The position numbers were made by a program, and so were the translations under genes. The notes beneath the pieces were generated by a model. That model was not told where the DNA came from and searched no databases. It worked only from the letters and a program-made list of their open reading frames with translations. Source: Daphnia pulex (lineage: Eukaryota; Arthropoda; Branchiopoda; Diplostraca; Daphniidae). Taken from it: a DNA stretch of 64,000 nt. The DNA lies in assembly GCF_021134715.1 (NCBI RefSeq), contig NC_060019.1, forward strand, positions 12,600,001 through 12,664,000, written 5' to 3'. Numbering within the stretch: position 1 is the stretch's first letter; each line of letters starts with the position of its first letter. Positions 1 through 12,181 of the stretch are shown piece by piece.

Positions 1-1553
1 AATGGAATTAAATATACTGTTCCAAGAAATGTTTTCTCTTCTTATACGTAACCTATAATTGTTTTTACGTCCTATATAAATAATAATGAAATTATGAATG
101 CAATTTCATTTCATTGTAAGTAGTAAGCATCGTAATACTTTCACCGACTTTTACAACTCCGGTACCAATGAATTTCTTATTATTCCTTTTATTCCAGTAA
201 ATTGGCAACACGCCTATTTATTAGAAAGTTGTTCTTATACACTCGATTATTTATTAAGACTTTGGAGATTTTTTTCAAATATCTTCTTATCATCTACCAG
301 TTTGAAAGTGCGGACTATTGAGCTACTTAAACGTATACATGAGCGTACAACTGTAAATGTCCGGGCGGGCCGAGAGAATGAATGAGTAACAATTTGTTGA
401 TTGATTGATGCATTTGTGTTTAACGCAAGTTGATAACAATGATATGCGCGTGCTGAAACTTTCATAACATCTCATTTGTAGCGCCGAAAATTACATGCCA
501 TTAAATATTTCCTCTTGTTTCGAAAGCCATTTTTATACCTCACATCCATCAAAATAATTATAGTGGCTAACAGCATAATTATTTTTTACAGCAAATAATA
601 CGGGGTCGTAAAACTTCTTTATTCTTCATCGTAAACTGGCTTTCATTTCTCAACTCCGGAGTGACGAATCAACTACTTAAAAAATGTTACCAAAGTTTCC
701 ACTTTTGGTGTTTTAAGACCAATTTCAGAAATACAATTTCAGAATACTGGAATAACCACTGTCTGCCTCCTCTTGTATAATTTATTTCTCTGGAGCTGAA
801 GCGTTTACCAGGATCTGGTTATACCAGTATTCTATTGCTCTGCCAATTTGGTGATTTTGAAAAATCGTTGGTGTCGCATCTGGTGTTGATGTTTTATTTT
901 TCTGTATTTTAGTGTTTTGAAGGTTTTGCGCTGAAAAAAAATTCTGATTGGACATATTTTCCGAAGAAAAATTGTGTTGTTTTGAGTGTGTTATCCAGTT
1001 TTTTCTCACTGTGAGTTTTTGGTGTCTTTAAATTTTTGAGTGGTGTATTTTTTAAGCAATCTGGCAAACCATTGGGTGATGCCTATGTGAGTGGAAACGG
1101 GGAAACCCTGGCTGCGAAGTTGTGAAATCCTATAAGATGGTAGTGGACATTTCTCGACATCAGTAAGAAGTAAAACAGTGCCAGTGCCAGTGCAACGTCA
1201 CTTTGCGCAAGGTAGCTAAGGCTAAAGTTAAACCATTTTCTAAAAAAAATCGTGACTCATTAAATCCAGGATAAATGTAAGAACTATTACTGGAGAGGAA
1301 GAAGGAGATTCTAAGAACATCAGACCATAACTTTAATGATAAATTATTATATAGCGGGGGATTCCTGCATTCATAATTGTGCTTCATTATTGTGCAGCTC
1401 TTAAATGGAGCTTGCGGGAACTGGCAGAATTACCGTTTTCTGAATGAGCTAATAGCTGCATGTGAGAATAGAAAAAAAATCTGATCCAGTACCAGATCAG
1501 CCTTCTCCAGAGTTATACCGTCCGGTTAAAACAGCTCTAAAAATTTAGAAGAC
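1..1553. other. Left-edge spacer, no gene recognised
   Basis: AT-rich sequence upstream of the Methuselah-like receptor. The longest open frames (98-385 on plus, 782-1009 on minus) are short, have no recognisable motif and are not continued by convincing splice sites. The stretch nearest the receptor presumably holds its promoter and 5' leader, but I see no diagnostic element. Confidence 0.5.
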
Positions 1554-3775
1554 ATGTGGATTTTCGCAGTTCCGTTTTACCTTCGACGCATCAAGATAAT
1601 AATAGGTTCAATGTTTTTGATTTCCTTATCGTTTACCTTGTGGATTCGGGTTGCAGTGATTGCCGAACCGACAACCAAATTTCCTTTTCATAGTTTGTGT
1701 TGCGATTCACATCAACTCTTGTCTGAAGATCAAAAATGTGTCGGCCTGGTGCTGGGTAGCGCCAACCCATTAGAAGAATTAAATACCTACACGTCTGAAT
1801 TAGTGATGGACCCTTTATTTCAGTGTACTAATGTTGATGGTTCGAAACTGTTGTATTTCACTACCGGGGAAATATCACAGAACGGGACGATTGTCGAACC
1901 ATTTTCCAATCGAACTCTTTTAAAAGGAGATTACTGCGTTCAGCCGTCGACGCGGATGGGATTGACCGCGGTCCTTTTCTGTCGCCGCCCAGTTCAAATA
2001 AGAAAGTGTTGTCCTTTGGGACAGTTGATCAATCGCACATCGATCGATCAATGCGTCGTTAGCAACCAAGACGGACCACCGTCACAACTGGCAGTGACGT
2101 ACTTTCTCGAATCGACAGCAGCAGCCAATTATTATGGTGCGGATGACATCGTAGTTCAAGATAATGCTTCGCTCCAATGCGATTTCGATTACAACGTCTA
2201 TTTGCCGGGCTACTTTATCGATCACGGATTTAAAGTCAGTCAGGAATTGGGTCTCTATGTCAAGAAGGCCGCTTACGGGCCCATTCGTCACTCGAAAAAT
2301 TATTGCGTCGATAGCACTGTGTACGCAAATGGGACGGAAGGCGTAAGTTTAATTTTATTCTTCTAATCGATTTGTTATGAAATTTGTGTACAGTATTTTT
2401 ATTCCTGCAGCCCATAGCAATGATTTGTCTGCCGAAAAGCTTCTACGTTATGCGTTGGCTTTTGAACAACGTCTACTCGATTTTCAACTTGATTTCAGCT
2501 GTTCTTTTGCTCATCACCTTCCTGGTCCACTTGCTGCTGGCCTCACTGAGAGAGAACATCCAGACCTACTCCATGCTCAGCTTCTTTGCTTGTCTGATTG
2601 TCATGCACTTCCAAAACGGCATCTTTTTACTCTCGAAGTACGAGCCGCATACCTGGTGCTTAAACAAAGGTGCGAAAAATGTGTCATATTACTGCCGTAT
2701 TTTACTTAACAATGCTATTTGGACTCGGAAAATATAGCTTGCATAAGCGGTTATTTTCGGTACGCTTCATCCACATGGATCACAGGTACAAGAATAAATT
2801 TCACACGGAATTGGACAAATAATAAAACGGTTCATTTATTGCACAGTGATGGGATACAACATTTTCCGGCAATTAAGGTATGCAATAACAACTTACTACC
2901 AGCAGGTTTTACAGTAATACTACTGGAATTGTTTCAAGGACGAAGATATCAAGAAGATTAAACAGACGCGAGCTGATGAAAGCTTACTTCTGTCGCTGCC
3001 TGTATGCCTGGGGACTGCCATTGGCTTTGATTTTGATTTCTCATTACTACAAGGAATACAACGGATGCCCAACCAAATTGAAACGCTGCTGGTCTTGCGA
3101 TTCTGTCTGTAATACCCTTAAAATTACAACATTTAACATTAGTGCTGTTAATGAGATTATACTTTTACAAATAGCTAGGAACCTTTCGCAAGCGCCCAAT
3201 ATTCTCCTCCTGACCGGAAATTTAATCTTCTTCATTCCAAGTGCTGCGAAAATTTACAAGAGTCTAAGTTTTCTTCAGGGATCGGTACCTAAACATGCGC
3301 TGAGTAAAGTGGAATCGAGCCGGTGATTATTTATGTCTCAAATTACTTACACCGATGTGTAATCTTAAATTCGACCCTACTTTATTATTTTAGTATCCAC
3401 ACGATATTTCGGCTGTTCGTTCTCATGCAATTCTACACAGCTCCGAGAATTATTCAGTGGTTCGTTGACTCCGATCGAGCCCATCCCGAACTGTTGATGC
3501 TCTGCGCCACCATTTTCTTAATGATCGGCCCGTCCATCTTTTATTTGTTCGTTTGTCGACGCGGAACTTTGAACATGATCAAAGCTCACGCGAGCAGTTT
3601 GATTTGTCGTCACCGACACAAGTTCCCGTGGCTTCATTCGCAGACCTACCAAGTGAACAACGACGGCACTGCAACAAGCACCAACAACTCCGCAAGATCA
3701 ACAGTGAGCACTATTTCGTCAGGATTGGCTCAGCATTCAGCTAGCACTTATCGGCTCTACCCCATCGATAAATAA
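1554..3775 (+). CDS. Methuselah-like family B G-protein-coupled receptor
   Basis: Seven exons join in frame (1554-2342, 2411-2669, 2738-2785, 2847-2877, 2939-3108, 3175-3322, 3394-3775) to give 608 residues. Residues 1-38 hold a hydrophobic signal segment; the second Met (residue 20, base 1611) would give a more typical signal peptide. A cysteine-rich extracellular domain with several N-glycosylation sequons follows to about residue 263, as in the Methuselah ectodomain. Then come hydrophobic helices: TM1 in exon 2 (NVYSIFNLISAVLLLITFLV), more in exons 2-4 (GYFRYASSTWITVMGYNIFR is typical of Mth TM3) and the rest in exons 5-7. A short cytoplasmic Ser/Thr-rich tail ends at TAA. Members of this insect/crustacean family are peptide-type receptors linked to stress resistance and lifespan; the ligand cannot be told. 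The exon 5/6 junction (3108/3175) is the least certain. The family is clear, the precise orthologue is not. Confidence 0.85.
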
Positions 3776-3857
3776 TTTCGGCATTCGGCATGTATATTTA
3801 CCCTACTTATTACACAATTTGAACTCGAAGAATTTGATTAACTATATACTTTCAACT

Positions 3858-3863
3858 AATAAA
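3858..3863 (+). terminator. Poly(A) signal AATAAA of the receptor gene
   Basis: AATAAA lies 83 bases after the receptor stop codon, on the coding strand. It is only 25 bases from the opposing poly(A) signal of the minus-strand peptidase gene. Confidence 0.6.
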
Positions 3864-3887
3864 AGTGTAGCGTAGTACGAAATCGAA

Positions 3888-3893
3888 TTTATT
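3888..3893 (-). terminator. Poly(A) signal of the NAALAD-type peptidase gene
   Basis: TTTATT on the plus strand reads AATAAA on the minus strand, 114 bases past the stop codon of the convergent peptidase gene. Cleavage 10-30 bases further on would place this mRNA end within or beside the 3' end of the opposing receptor mRNA. Confidence 0.55.
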
Positions 3894-4006
3894 TTTAAAA
3901 AATTATGAAATTAAACTAGAGTCAAAATAGAGATTAATGTTCGTGGATAGCAAGCGGCTTATTCGTCCACGTAAAGACACAAAAGGTGTATTGTAGGGAT
4001 CACTAT

Positions 4007-7000
4007 TTAGAATCCTTCGCGGAGAGAATCAGCCGCAGCTCCAATCAAAAAAGAAATTGCGGAAAGGTGTTGCTTGATTTGGCGCCAAGTATTGGGCTGC
4101 TCCGTCCGGTTACCAACGGTCTTGAATAAATCTACCAAGCCCGCAAAGGTGTCACTTGAGTATTTATCCACCGAGCTAGGAGCGAATACGATGTGACTGC
4201 CAAAGGAAAAAAACATTACGAGACAATTACAACGCAATCCTCGAATTATATTTATTGTTATGTCCATACTTGAATTCCGGACGTCCGGGGAGACCGTGGG
4301 GATCGACAAACCCTCTTTCGAGTTGTATCAATTGATCGTTGATTTTACGAATGGCTAAAGGACTAGAAAATAAAGTTTAAATTAAAATTCAATTAAAAAC
4401 CCCTAGCGCTTATTACTTGCTCCTGTCCAAACGTGGTAAAATGGTGTCAGTGAAATATTCGGTGGAATTCCTGAAATGTGCAACGGCTTTCCTGAAATAT
4501 TCTGATAAGAATAATGGTAAATTAACTCAATTAAAACAATTTCAACGATTCTGTGTGTTACCGAAAGTGGCTCCGTTAGCGGCTGCCAAGCTTTTGTATC
4601 TCGACTCGATTTTGTCAAGATCTTTTTCCAGAAAACTGGCGTAACTCACAACGTCAAATGGAAGAACCACCGACTCACTGAGATTCAAGGTCAATTCGGT
4701 CATCTGAAATGTTAAGAATTTTCTTGACGGTTGCATCATCATAAGCTAAATGAAGTGCCCACATACCAGCCGAGCAACGGCAAGGTGAAAATGAAATCCC
4801 GGATCCATTAAATTAGCAACCGCGTGATAGGTCTCGTAGAGAGTGTGATAAAGGGGGTAAGATCCAGCTTTCTATCCAACAAAAAATTATCGTCGATTAG
4901 CGCAAAGTTAAAATTATTTGTCATACTGGCCACAAAATATTACCTCCTGATAGTCGTAGTATAAATCGACACAAGGAACGCCCAGAACATGGCTGAAAAC
5001 GGTGTAATCACTTCCGCTTCCTAAATTACCTATGCTACACTCGTTGGCATATAAAATATTAGAATAAGATTCCAATAATAAATAAAAGAACTTACCGCGG
5101 TTGGGTAGGATTGTTGAGATCAGGATTGGCCCACAACCAAGTATCGAAAACCGTTTTGCGTCCGGCTTCCACTTCCGCTGGATTAGGATTGGGCACCACT
5201 TTGGCCGCCTCTCTGATTGCAGAGTATAGCGAAGGCACTGTTTGACTCTTTAAGGTGTAATTTCCTTTGGTTCCAACGAAAAGGTCAGCACTGATTGTGT
5301 GTTTTGTGATTCATCAATTACCTTCCATGGCGGAATCGACATTAATGTAGGCCACTGCACGTTGAATGAGCACCTTTGCGTGTTCTTCGGCCCATTCGTA
5401 CGAGCCTATCATGCCGTATTCTTCAGCTCCCCATCCGCAAAACATTAATGTGCGCCTTGGACGCCAGCCTACATAATACATCGTTACGTGATTGCAACTA
5501 CAGAGCAATTAACGCATATTAGATGTTATTACCTGATTGCATTTTGATATTGCCGAAAGTGCGGGCCATTTCTATTAAAACTGATGTCCCACTGGCCGGA
5601 TCAATGCCTCCAAGAGTCCACGAATCCATGTGATTGCCAACTAACACGTACCTGTCTTTAATTCAATCCCAAAATGGTTTTGGATTATCAGCAAAATAAT
5701 TGTGTGTCAAAAATGATTTTACCTGGTTCTTCTCTACCGTATAATATTCCAATCGTATTATAGGCTGTAGCTAGCTTGTGGGTCATTCTTACCTAATTGG
5801 GAACACGTTTGTGAAAAAATTAATTGGCAAATTACCAATTTATTTTCGAGCTACCTGTAATCGAACGGACCATTTCCTTTGGGTGAATTTCGACCCCAAA
5901 AAGTAAGTTGCATTCAAACCACCTTGCCAGTCTTCCGGTGCAGGATTTTCTGTAGACATGGATCTAATAAAAATAAGAATGGAAATGAAATTCATTGACT
6001 ATATTTGTATCAAAGGTTGTTGACACAACAAAAATGTCAACGCTCACACACCTTAACAAAACTTCTGCCTCGTCGTATCCGATGGGCTGAACAGGAATTT
6101 TGGGTAGTGGAGCTTCAGCTTCCGGCAGTCTGTAAGCGCCCTCTTATAACGTAAATATAACTGTTTTGTTAGTCTTATTGTGTTATTATTACTCTTGTTA
6201 CATCCGCTCACTATACAGCTTTATATACCTAAGGCTGGGTACAGAGGGGTCAAAGGGTCGCCGTAACCCAACAGAACTGAACCACTTTGAACAGCCATGC
6301 CCGGAAGTCGCGTTGTGTTGGGATAGACAGATGTGCGCCCTTCCGGGGCGAAATCTTTGGGATCAGAAAAGAGTATCACTCCAAGAGCTCCTCCATCTTC
6401 GGCGGATTTCACCTGTAGTACAAATATCAAATGTTAGTAATAATTCAATACATTTTTAAAAATAATTGATTACGATATTGCCACGAAAAATCGCCCCATA
6501 TCGAGCAATCACAATTCGACCACGAATGTCTATGCCGAGAGATTTCAAGTACTCAAAATCTTGTTTCCGACCATAATTTGCGTAAATGAGTTCCCCCTAT
6601 GAAATGGTGTAATTAAGTTAAGTGTCATCAATAAAACAACGATAGAAATTTAATTTCACCTCGACAGTTCCGTTAGCTGAATAAGCGTTAAAATTGGGTT
6701 GAACTAACGGAGAGAATTCTTCGCTGGAAAAGAGTGGCGTCTGACGTCCTGAGGTGGTGAAGTTCACCTTGCCGTTGGAGTCGAGTAGCGAGACCTGATT
6801 GGGGTTGCTCATGTCTGGGTAGGAAAGCAGCACCTTGTAAGGAACCAATTGGACTTCGTCTAATCCTCCCTCGACGAAACGATCGCGCACCCAACTAGCC
6901 ACTTCCAAATCCTGTGGAGTTCCAGCTAAATTCGGTATACTGCTCAAATATCTGTGACAATCATTTTGGGAGTTAATTAGACAATGAATCAAATTTGTCT

Positions 7001-7274
7001 TTTGATTAGCGATGATGTTGGACTTACTTGAGATATTCGCCAATATTTGATGCACTGAGCTCCTCCATCAAAGTGGCAGACATTTTCGCCTTCTGAGGCG
7101 ACACGTCGTCCCTATCATTTCCGATAGCGTAACGACCGATGAGAATTCCTTTGTCAGGTGGAAAGATGAAGTCAAACCAACACATACAGTAACATTTCAA
7201 ATGATTACGATACCTATGATAAGACAAATTACAGAAGCCGTGCAAATTAAAATCCAGTTGGGTTTTTGCGCCAT
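4007..7274 (-). CDS. Glutamate carboxypeptidase II / NAALADase-type M28 metallopeptidase
   Basis: About sixteen small exons on the minus strand join in frame into roughly 700 residues, close to the usual 700-750 of this family (PSMA/NAALAD2). The chosen start at 7274 gives a short cytoplasmic segment and one membrane anchor ([19 protein letters not shown]), a type II topology. The protease-associated domain is in the exons near 6660-6229. The catalytic M28 domain follows, with all di-zinc ligands visible: His and Asp in [16 protein letters not shown], the Glu pair in [11 protein letters not shown] (catalytic base and ligand), Asp in INVDSAMEG, and His in [12 protein letters not shown]. The C-terminal helical dimerisation domain ends in the last exon (4007 to about 4200). 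By homology it is an ectoenzyme that removes C-terminal glutamate or other residues from peptides or folyl-polyglutamates. It is convergent with the receptor gene and diverges from BUD13. Catalysis looks intact; the substrate is unknown. Confidence 0.9.
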
Positions 7275-7781
7275 CGTTTCGCTGCGATCACTTCTCCACA
7301 CCCTTCCGTTCTCGTTTACTGTACCTCAAATAATAACGACGGTTTGAAAAGAAACAGGTTATTAAATAGCTGAAAATATGACAATGAAAGCACGGGAAGT
7401 GCGGGTAGAAAGTCGGGTTCGAGATTGCGTGTTCCATATGCAGCGGCACGCAAATACCTGGACAGTAACTAAGGTGATTTGACAAGCCAACCAGACCATC
7501 GGTTGCTTGTGGTTTAACACAAGACAGGTCGCATGCTTAACTGACGGGTGACTCTTGTAAAAAATGTAAACGCCATAGGCAATGAATACATTTCTTTAAA
7601 ATCGCTATTACATAAATCTATTTTTTTTAAACAATTTTTTTTATTTTGAAAACTTCCCGATAGATGGTGTATAGTTTCACGCGTTAACCATAGGTGGAGC
7701 TTGTATTCATATTTCGTGTGAAAGCGTTGACAAACGCGAGGGATTACGGTTTGTAAATATTCCCCTGAAATTATTGTAAAA
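7275..7781. promoter_or_regulatory. Head-to-head intergenic region, peptidase gene / BUD13
   Basis: This 507-base spacer separates the start codons of the minus-strand peptidase and plus-strand BUD13, so both promoters must lie here unless distant 5' exons exist. No TATA box or other strong element is evident. The right part is AT-rich. Confidence 0.4.
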
Positions 7782-9389
7782 ATGAGTGCTCCTATGAGCA
7801 AATTAGAATATCTGAAAAAGTACATGTCCTCTTCGAAAAAAGAAGAAAATAAAGTCAAGAAAAAGAAACTCAGGCCCTTACTGAAAGCCAAAGGGTAAGT
7901 CAGGCTTTTTGTGAACTTTAGACAATACACATCATTTTTTAATTTTAACTTAAGCTTTTTCTTAATCTAGTCAATTTGTTTTCATTTACTTATTAGGGGC
8001 ATCAAGATCGTTGATGAAGAAATAGATTTGAGGAAGATAGCTGCAGGATACGAGAAAGATGAAGACCAAATTGACAACCAAGAAGATGCTCCTCTGGTGG
8101 CTGGGGTTGTCGATAATCGTTCCATAGAAATGATAACCAAACAAGACTTTGTGGAAAGTTCAAAGTGGAAGAGACTTGGTGTGGATGAAAATGACAAACC
8201 AAAATCCATGTCTAAATCAAGTGATCGAGATATTGATTCAAGTGACAGTCACTTACCAAGGAAAGATTCCACTGCCTTGAAACGACCAATCACAGTGAAG
8301 AAAGAAAGACATGATTCAGATTCAGATCCCAGTCCTCCACGTAGAAGACACGATTCTGATTCAGATGCCAGCCCACCTAGAAGAAAGCGCCATGATTCAG
8401 ACTCTGATCCATCTCCACTTAGAAGAACGAGAAAAGACTCTGATCAAAGCCCACCACGAAAACGTCACGATTCAGACTCAGATGCTAGTCCTCCTCGAAG
8501 AACAAGGAAAGACTCGGATCAAAGCCCACAACGAAAGCGACACGATTCAGACTCGGACCAAAGTCCATTAAGAAGGCGTAAAGGCTCCGATTCCGACCAG
8601 AGTCCACCAAGAAAGCATCAAAATGCTGACGGTGATCTCAGTCCTCCGCGGCGGAAGAAAAACGTTGATTCCGGTGCCCAAATGCGCATCAAACCAGATC
8701 CAGACGGAGACCTCAGCCCTGAGCGTCCTAATAAATCAACATCACGCAGCGGAGGAGCTTCGGAGAAACTGACCAAAACCCTAGATGGAAAGATGGCCGG
8801 CCTTCAGACTGGCAGAGCTTTGCGTGAGGAGACTGATGCATTACGCAAGAGAGAAGAGGAAGCCTTCCGCAAAATGGACAAATCACTCACTGGGCAGAAC
8901 GCCACGACTGCCATCCGAGCTGGCAAGCTGCGCCAAATTGAAGCCAAGCAACAGGTTGATAAAGAAAAAGCCGAGAAGATTGCCAAGCTGCAAGAAGCTT
9001 ACCAAAAATGGAACAAGGGTCTTAAACAAGGAGAAACGCATTCGACGCAAGTTGCCGAAGCCATTCACGAAATGTCCAAACCGCTGGCTCGTTTCGCCGA
9101 TGACGAAGATTTGGAAAGGTTGTTACGCGAACAAGATCGTGAAGGTGATCCCATGGCTGCTTACATGGCCAAGAAAAAGGTCAAGAGCGGTGGTGACGGC
9201 AAGGGGAAAGCCGCTAGACCTGTCTACAGGGGCCCTGCTGCTGCTCCCAATCGTTTCGGTATACTACCCGGCTACAGATGGGACGGGGTTGACCGCTCGA
9301 CTGGCTACGAGAAGATGTACTTTGAAAAACAAAACAACGCCGTGGCCCTTCAGGAGGAAGCCTACAAATGGAGTGTATCCGACATGTGA
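7782..9389 (+). CDS. BUD13: BUD13 homologue, RES-complex splicing factor
   Basis: Two exons (7782-7894 and 7997-9389) encode 501 residues. The N-terminus is the typical BUD13 start (KLEYLKKYMS) followed by a basic run and then GIKIVDEE. The middle, about residues 110-240, is a set of imperfect tandem repeats rich in Arg, Asp, Ser and Pro (core RHDSDSDASPPRR), like the repeats in animal BUD13. The conserved C-terminal domain has Lys/Glu helices, then PNRFGILPGYRWDGVDRSTG and the closing EEAYKWSVSDM. BUD13 joins Snu17/RBMX2 and Pml1/SNIP1 in the RES complex, which helps pre-mRNA splicing and nuclear retention of unspliced RNA. The Trp/Gly-rich C-terminus that binds the RNA-recognition partner is intact. 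It is shorter than human BUD13, mostly in the repeat region. The exon 1 codon is split GG|G, so the frame is secure. Confidence 0.95.
8300..8640 (+). repeat. Imperfect tandem coding repeats within BUD13
   Basis: About nine diverged units code for variants of (K/R)RHDSDSDxSPPRR, alternating with shorter RKDSDQSPPRK units. The unit length varies at the DNA level. Such repeats commonly vary in number between populations. Confidence 0.8.
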
Positions 9390-9415
9390 TTCCGATGATG
9401 AATTTACCTTGACTG

Positions 9416-9421
9416 AATAAA
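9416..9421 (+). terminator. Poly(A) signal AATAAA of BUD13
   Basis: AATAAA begins 27 bases after the BUD13 stop codon, giving a very short 3' UTR. Confidence 0.7.
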
Positions 9422-10319
9422 GCCATGCAATTACTTTTAGTAGCCAATGACGCCTGTCCTTGTTCTTAACATTTCCCTTTTTATTACCTCGACGGAATGG
9501 GGCCCATCCATCAACATTCAAAATTGCAGGGTTTTTTTCAGATTCAACGAGAGGCGCGCGGAGGAAATTCCATGCGGATGGCGTCAACACTTTGCACATT
9601 TTCCGAGTCGCGACTCTACCAGCAGTTCGTGAAAGTTGCCCAACCCATGTTGTAGAGGAGGTGCGGCTATTCATGAATCGTCCGTCGTGGTTGAATCGGA
9701 AAATTCTATCCGGAAGATGACACCCTTTCCGGCCTTGGCTGCCTTCAAATCATTTTTCTTCTGTTGTTCAGCAGCAGAAAAAGAAAAGAAAGAAAAGGCG
9801 TTGGGGTCGTTTCTGTTGAGTGTGTCGAGTGCGCTATGGCCAGATGGCGCTTTGGCTGAGTGTGTCGAAAGAGAAGGGAGGAAGGTCACGGCACGAAGTG
9901 GGCCGGCCGTTTTCAGGTGTGCCCTGTTGTCCGTGTTGTCTATGTTTCGGGGCTTTCTCTCTTCTCTTTTTTCTTGTGTTTAGTCTCCTCCTTTTTGATT
10001 CCCAGTTTATCCAGACCTTCTCTCTTTGCCGTCTCATTCTCTCTCTCTCTCTCACCACTGCTAAAGCCATTGGCCATTGGCTCGCACGACGAGACGAGAA
10101 AACATCACATCTCTTTTCGTCTTTTGAAAGTACCTACGCAGCCGCTCTTCTCCGAGCTTCAGTCTTGGTCGTAGCCACCTGGTAACACGGCCGCTGCTGG
10201 TGCTCAGTCTGTACCTCTTTGCTGTTGACTCTCTGGGTTTTTTGCCATTGTTGTGAAACGAGAAGAAAATTCCAGATTTGCAATTATAGAACTGTCGGAT
10301 TGTTGTGCAGAAGTGAAAA
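9422..10319 (+). promoter_or_regulatory. Promoter and 5' leader of the FSTL1-like gene
   Basis: This 0.9-kb stretch between BUD13 and the FSTL1-like start has no convincing gene. It contains pyrimidine-rich runs with a TC tract near 10040-10055. The open frames in it are low-complexity. The transcription start of the downstream gene probably lies here. Confidence 0.4.
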
Positions 10320-12181
10320 ATGCTGCGGATACTCGGCCTCGTTTCCCTCTTTTGCATCCTCTTCCAAGCTGCTTTGGCATCCAATTCTGAGGTAAGCACA
10401 ATCATTCGAAAGAGTATTTTATTTTTTTTTCCCCATTTCTTCTAAAAAAGGATAGGCTTATTTATCTCAAAACGGTCACCAGTAAATCCTGTTAGGAATT
10501 TGTGTTTTTTTTTCTTCCTACCAAGCAGTGGCATCTATGATACGGGTGAAAATTCTAATCTTCTTCACGGCCTGGTCGTCACGTTAATTCTTTTTAGTTT
10601 GACCCATCTGTACAGTCGAAATCTTTTTTTCGTATGGAAATGTGATGGTTTGTTTTGTGTATACTTGTGTGGGTTACTTATTCCCTTCTCTGTTTCTTTT
10701 TTTGTTGGTATAGGAAAATGCGCTGGATATGAGCTTGGGCGAAGGTACAGTAAACACAAAGCATTTTATCTCGACAGAACGTTTCGAGTTGTCTAGAAAT
10801 TTATTGATGGGATCTTGACGATGAATAGATGAATGCAGTATGATGGTATGCCGGGCTGGAAGAGAGTGTAAGGTGGGTGCCGATGGCGAGGCTGCTTGCG
10901 CTTGCCTGGCCACTTGTCCGGATCATTTTGTCCCCGTCTGCGGCAGCAACAATCAATCCTACGATAACTTTTGCTTGATGCATCGCGATGCCTGTCTGAC
11001 GGGCGTTCACATCAGTCTCAAGAAAAAGGGATACTGCTCCAACAAGTCGATCAAGAAAAAGTCCAGCAAAAAGGATAAACTTAAAGATGAAAATCACTTT
11101 GAGCCAGGTAAGTTTTATTCAATATTTATGCTTTTCGTGATGGACAAAATATTCAAATGCTGTGCTTTTTTATTGGGGGGAAATCCAGTGGTGTGTTTCC
11201 AATGGGAAAGGGATGCTCTACGTCGCCAAATCATCAACTACTTCCGGCATCATACCGCCGACCAGAGCTGGTACCGACCCGACTTGAAGAGTTACGAGAA
11301 GCAGTTTGCCCGTTTCTTCATGTGCGATACCACCAAAGACAACTTTGTCGATGCCAACGAATTAGCCGCTTGCGTGACTGAAGTCCCTTTCGCTCTGCGA
11401 ACCACGGCCGCCACCAACGAGCTGGTCAAGTAAGTTTCGTCTTAATTTAAAAAAAGCCAGCTTTATTCCATTCATGGAAAACATTGTTTTATAATTTGTT
11501 CTACTTGTTAGAGTGTTGTGTGTCGACGCCATAATCGATTCAGCCGATACTAATTCCGACTGGCGGTTGGACTTTGAAGAGTACAAGACTTTGATGGATT
11601 CTAGTTTCCAGCCGAAAGAAAAGCGTGAGTTATTTGAGACGTGTTTTGTGTAAAAATCGGGTTTTTCTTTCATTGCTTTCCATTTCCATTTTATAGTGTG
11701 CTCTTTGGAGGGCAAAAAGTACGAGGACGGCTCCCAAACAAAAGTCGATTGTAATGACTGGTCAGTTTATTTTAACGTTACAGACTATTAACGCGTGTGG
11801 AATGGCGATTTCATTGAGTACCGTTAATAAATTAGTGTCTGCGCCTGCGGCAGCTGGGTGTGCTCTTCCAAGAAGTGTGACGAAGAGCTGAACGAAATCG
11901 ACGACCTGGATGAAGACGAAGATTTGGACGACGAGTTGGACGAAGCTGAGGACCAGAGCGAAGACAGCACCAAGGACGAAGTCAAGATTCTCAAAATTGA
12001 GGAGGATATCGACCTGAAAATTGACGATCCGGATGAGGATCAGCCACCAAAGATCAACTCCGACGATGACGACGATATGGACGACGAAGAAGACGAGGAA
12101 GATGACGAAGAAGAAGATGAAGAAATCGACGTGGAGCCAATCAAGAAATCATCTAAAAACAAGAAGAAGAAATTGACGTAA
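10320..12181 (+). CDS. Follistatin-related protein 1-like secreted glycoprotein (SPARC family)
   Basis: Seven exons (10320-10391, 10714-10744, 10829-11107, 11189-11429, 11512-11624, 11697-11760, 11836-12181) join in frame to 381 residues. A clean signal peptide (LGLVSLFCILFQAALA) is followed by a short acidic linker, then a follistatin/Kazal module with its ten cysteines (CRAGRECKVG ... CPDHFVPVCGSNNQSY ... HRDACLTG). The SPARC-like extracellular domain follows, with two EF-hand loops (DTTKDNFVDANE and DTNSDWRLDFEE), then a VWC-like tail (LEGKKYEDG ... DCNDCVCACGSWVC). Domain order and junctions match vertebrate FSTL1, a secreted modulator of BMP/TGF-beta signalling. Unlike vertebrate FSTL1, both EF loops have Asp/Asn/Glu at the calcium-coordinating positions. 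The C-terminus is an extended Asp/Glu-rich tail of about 95 residues ending in a Lys-rich stretch. Family assignment is firm; function in this animal is inferred. Confidence 0.88.

Noticed and set aside
782-1009. Minus-strand Asn/Gln-rich frame of 75 codons, considered as a transposon remnant
   Set aside because: No transposase motif, terminal repeat or flanking duplication is visible.
5281-5330. An upstream exon start in the peptidase gene at CAATCAG|TGCTGACC (minus strand)
   Set aside because: It breaks the frame; the acceptor ACCAAAG|GAAATTAC restores EGNYTLK as in the family.
9447-10185. Overlapping plus-strand frames of 60-120 codons
   Set aside because: Phe/Ser/Leu-rich translations of pyrimidine tracts in the FSTL1-like leader; no domain and no frame continuity across splice sites.
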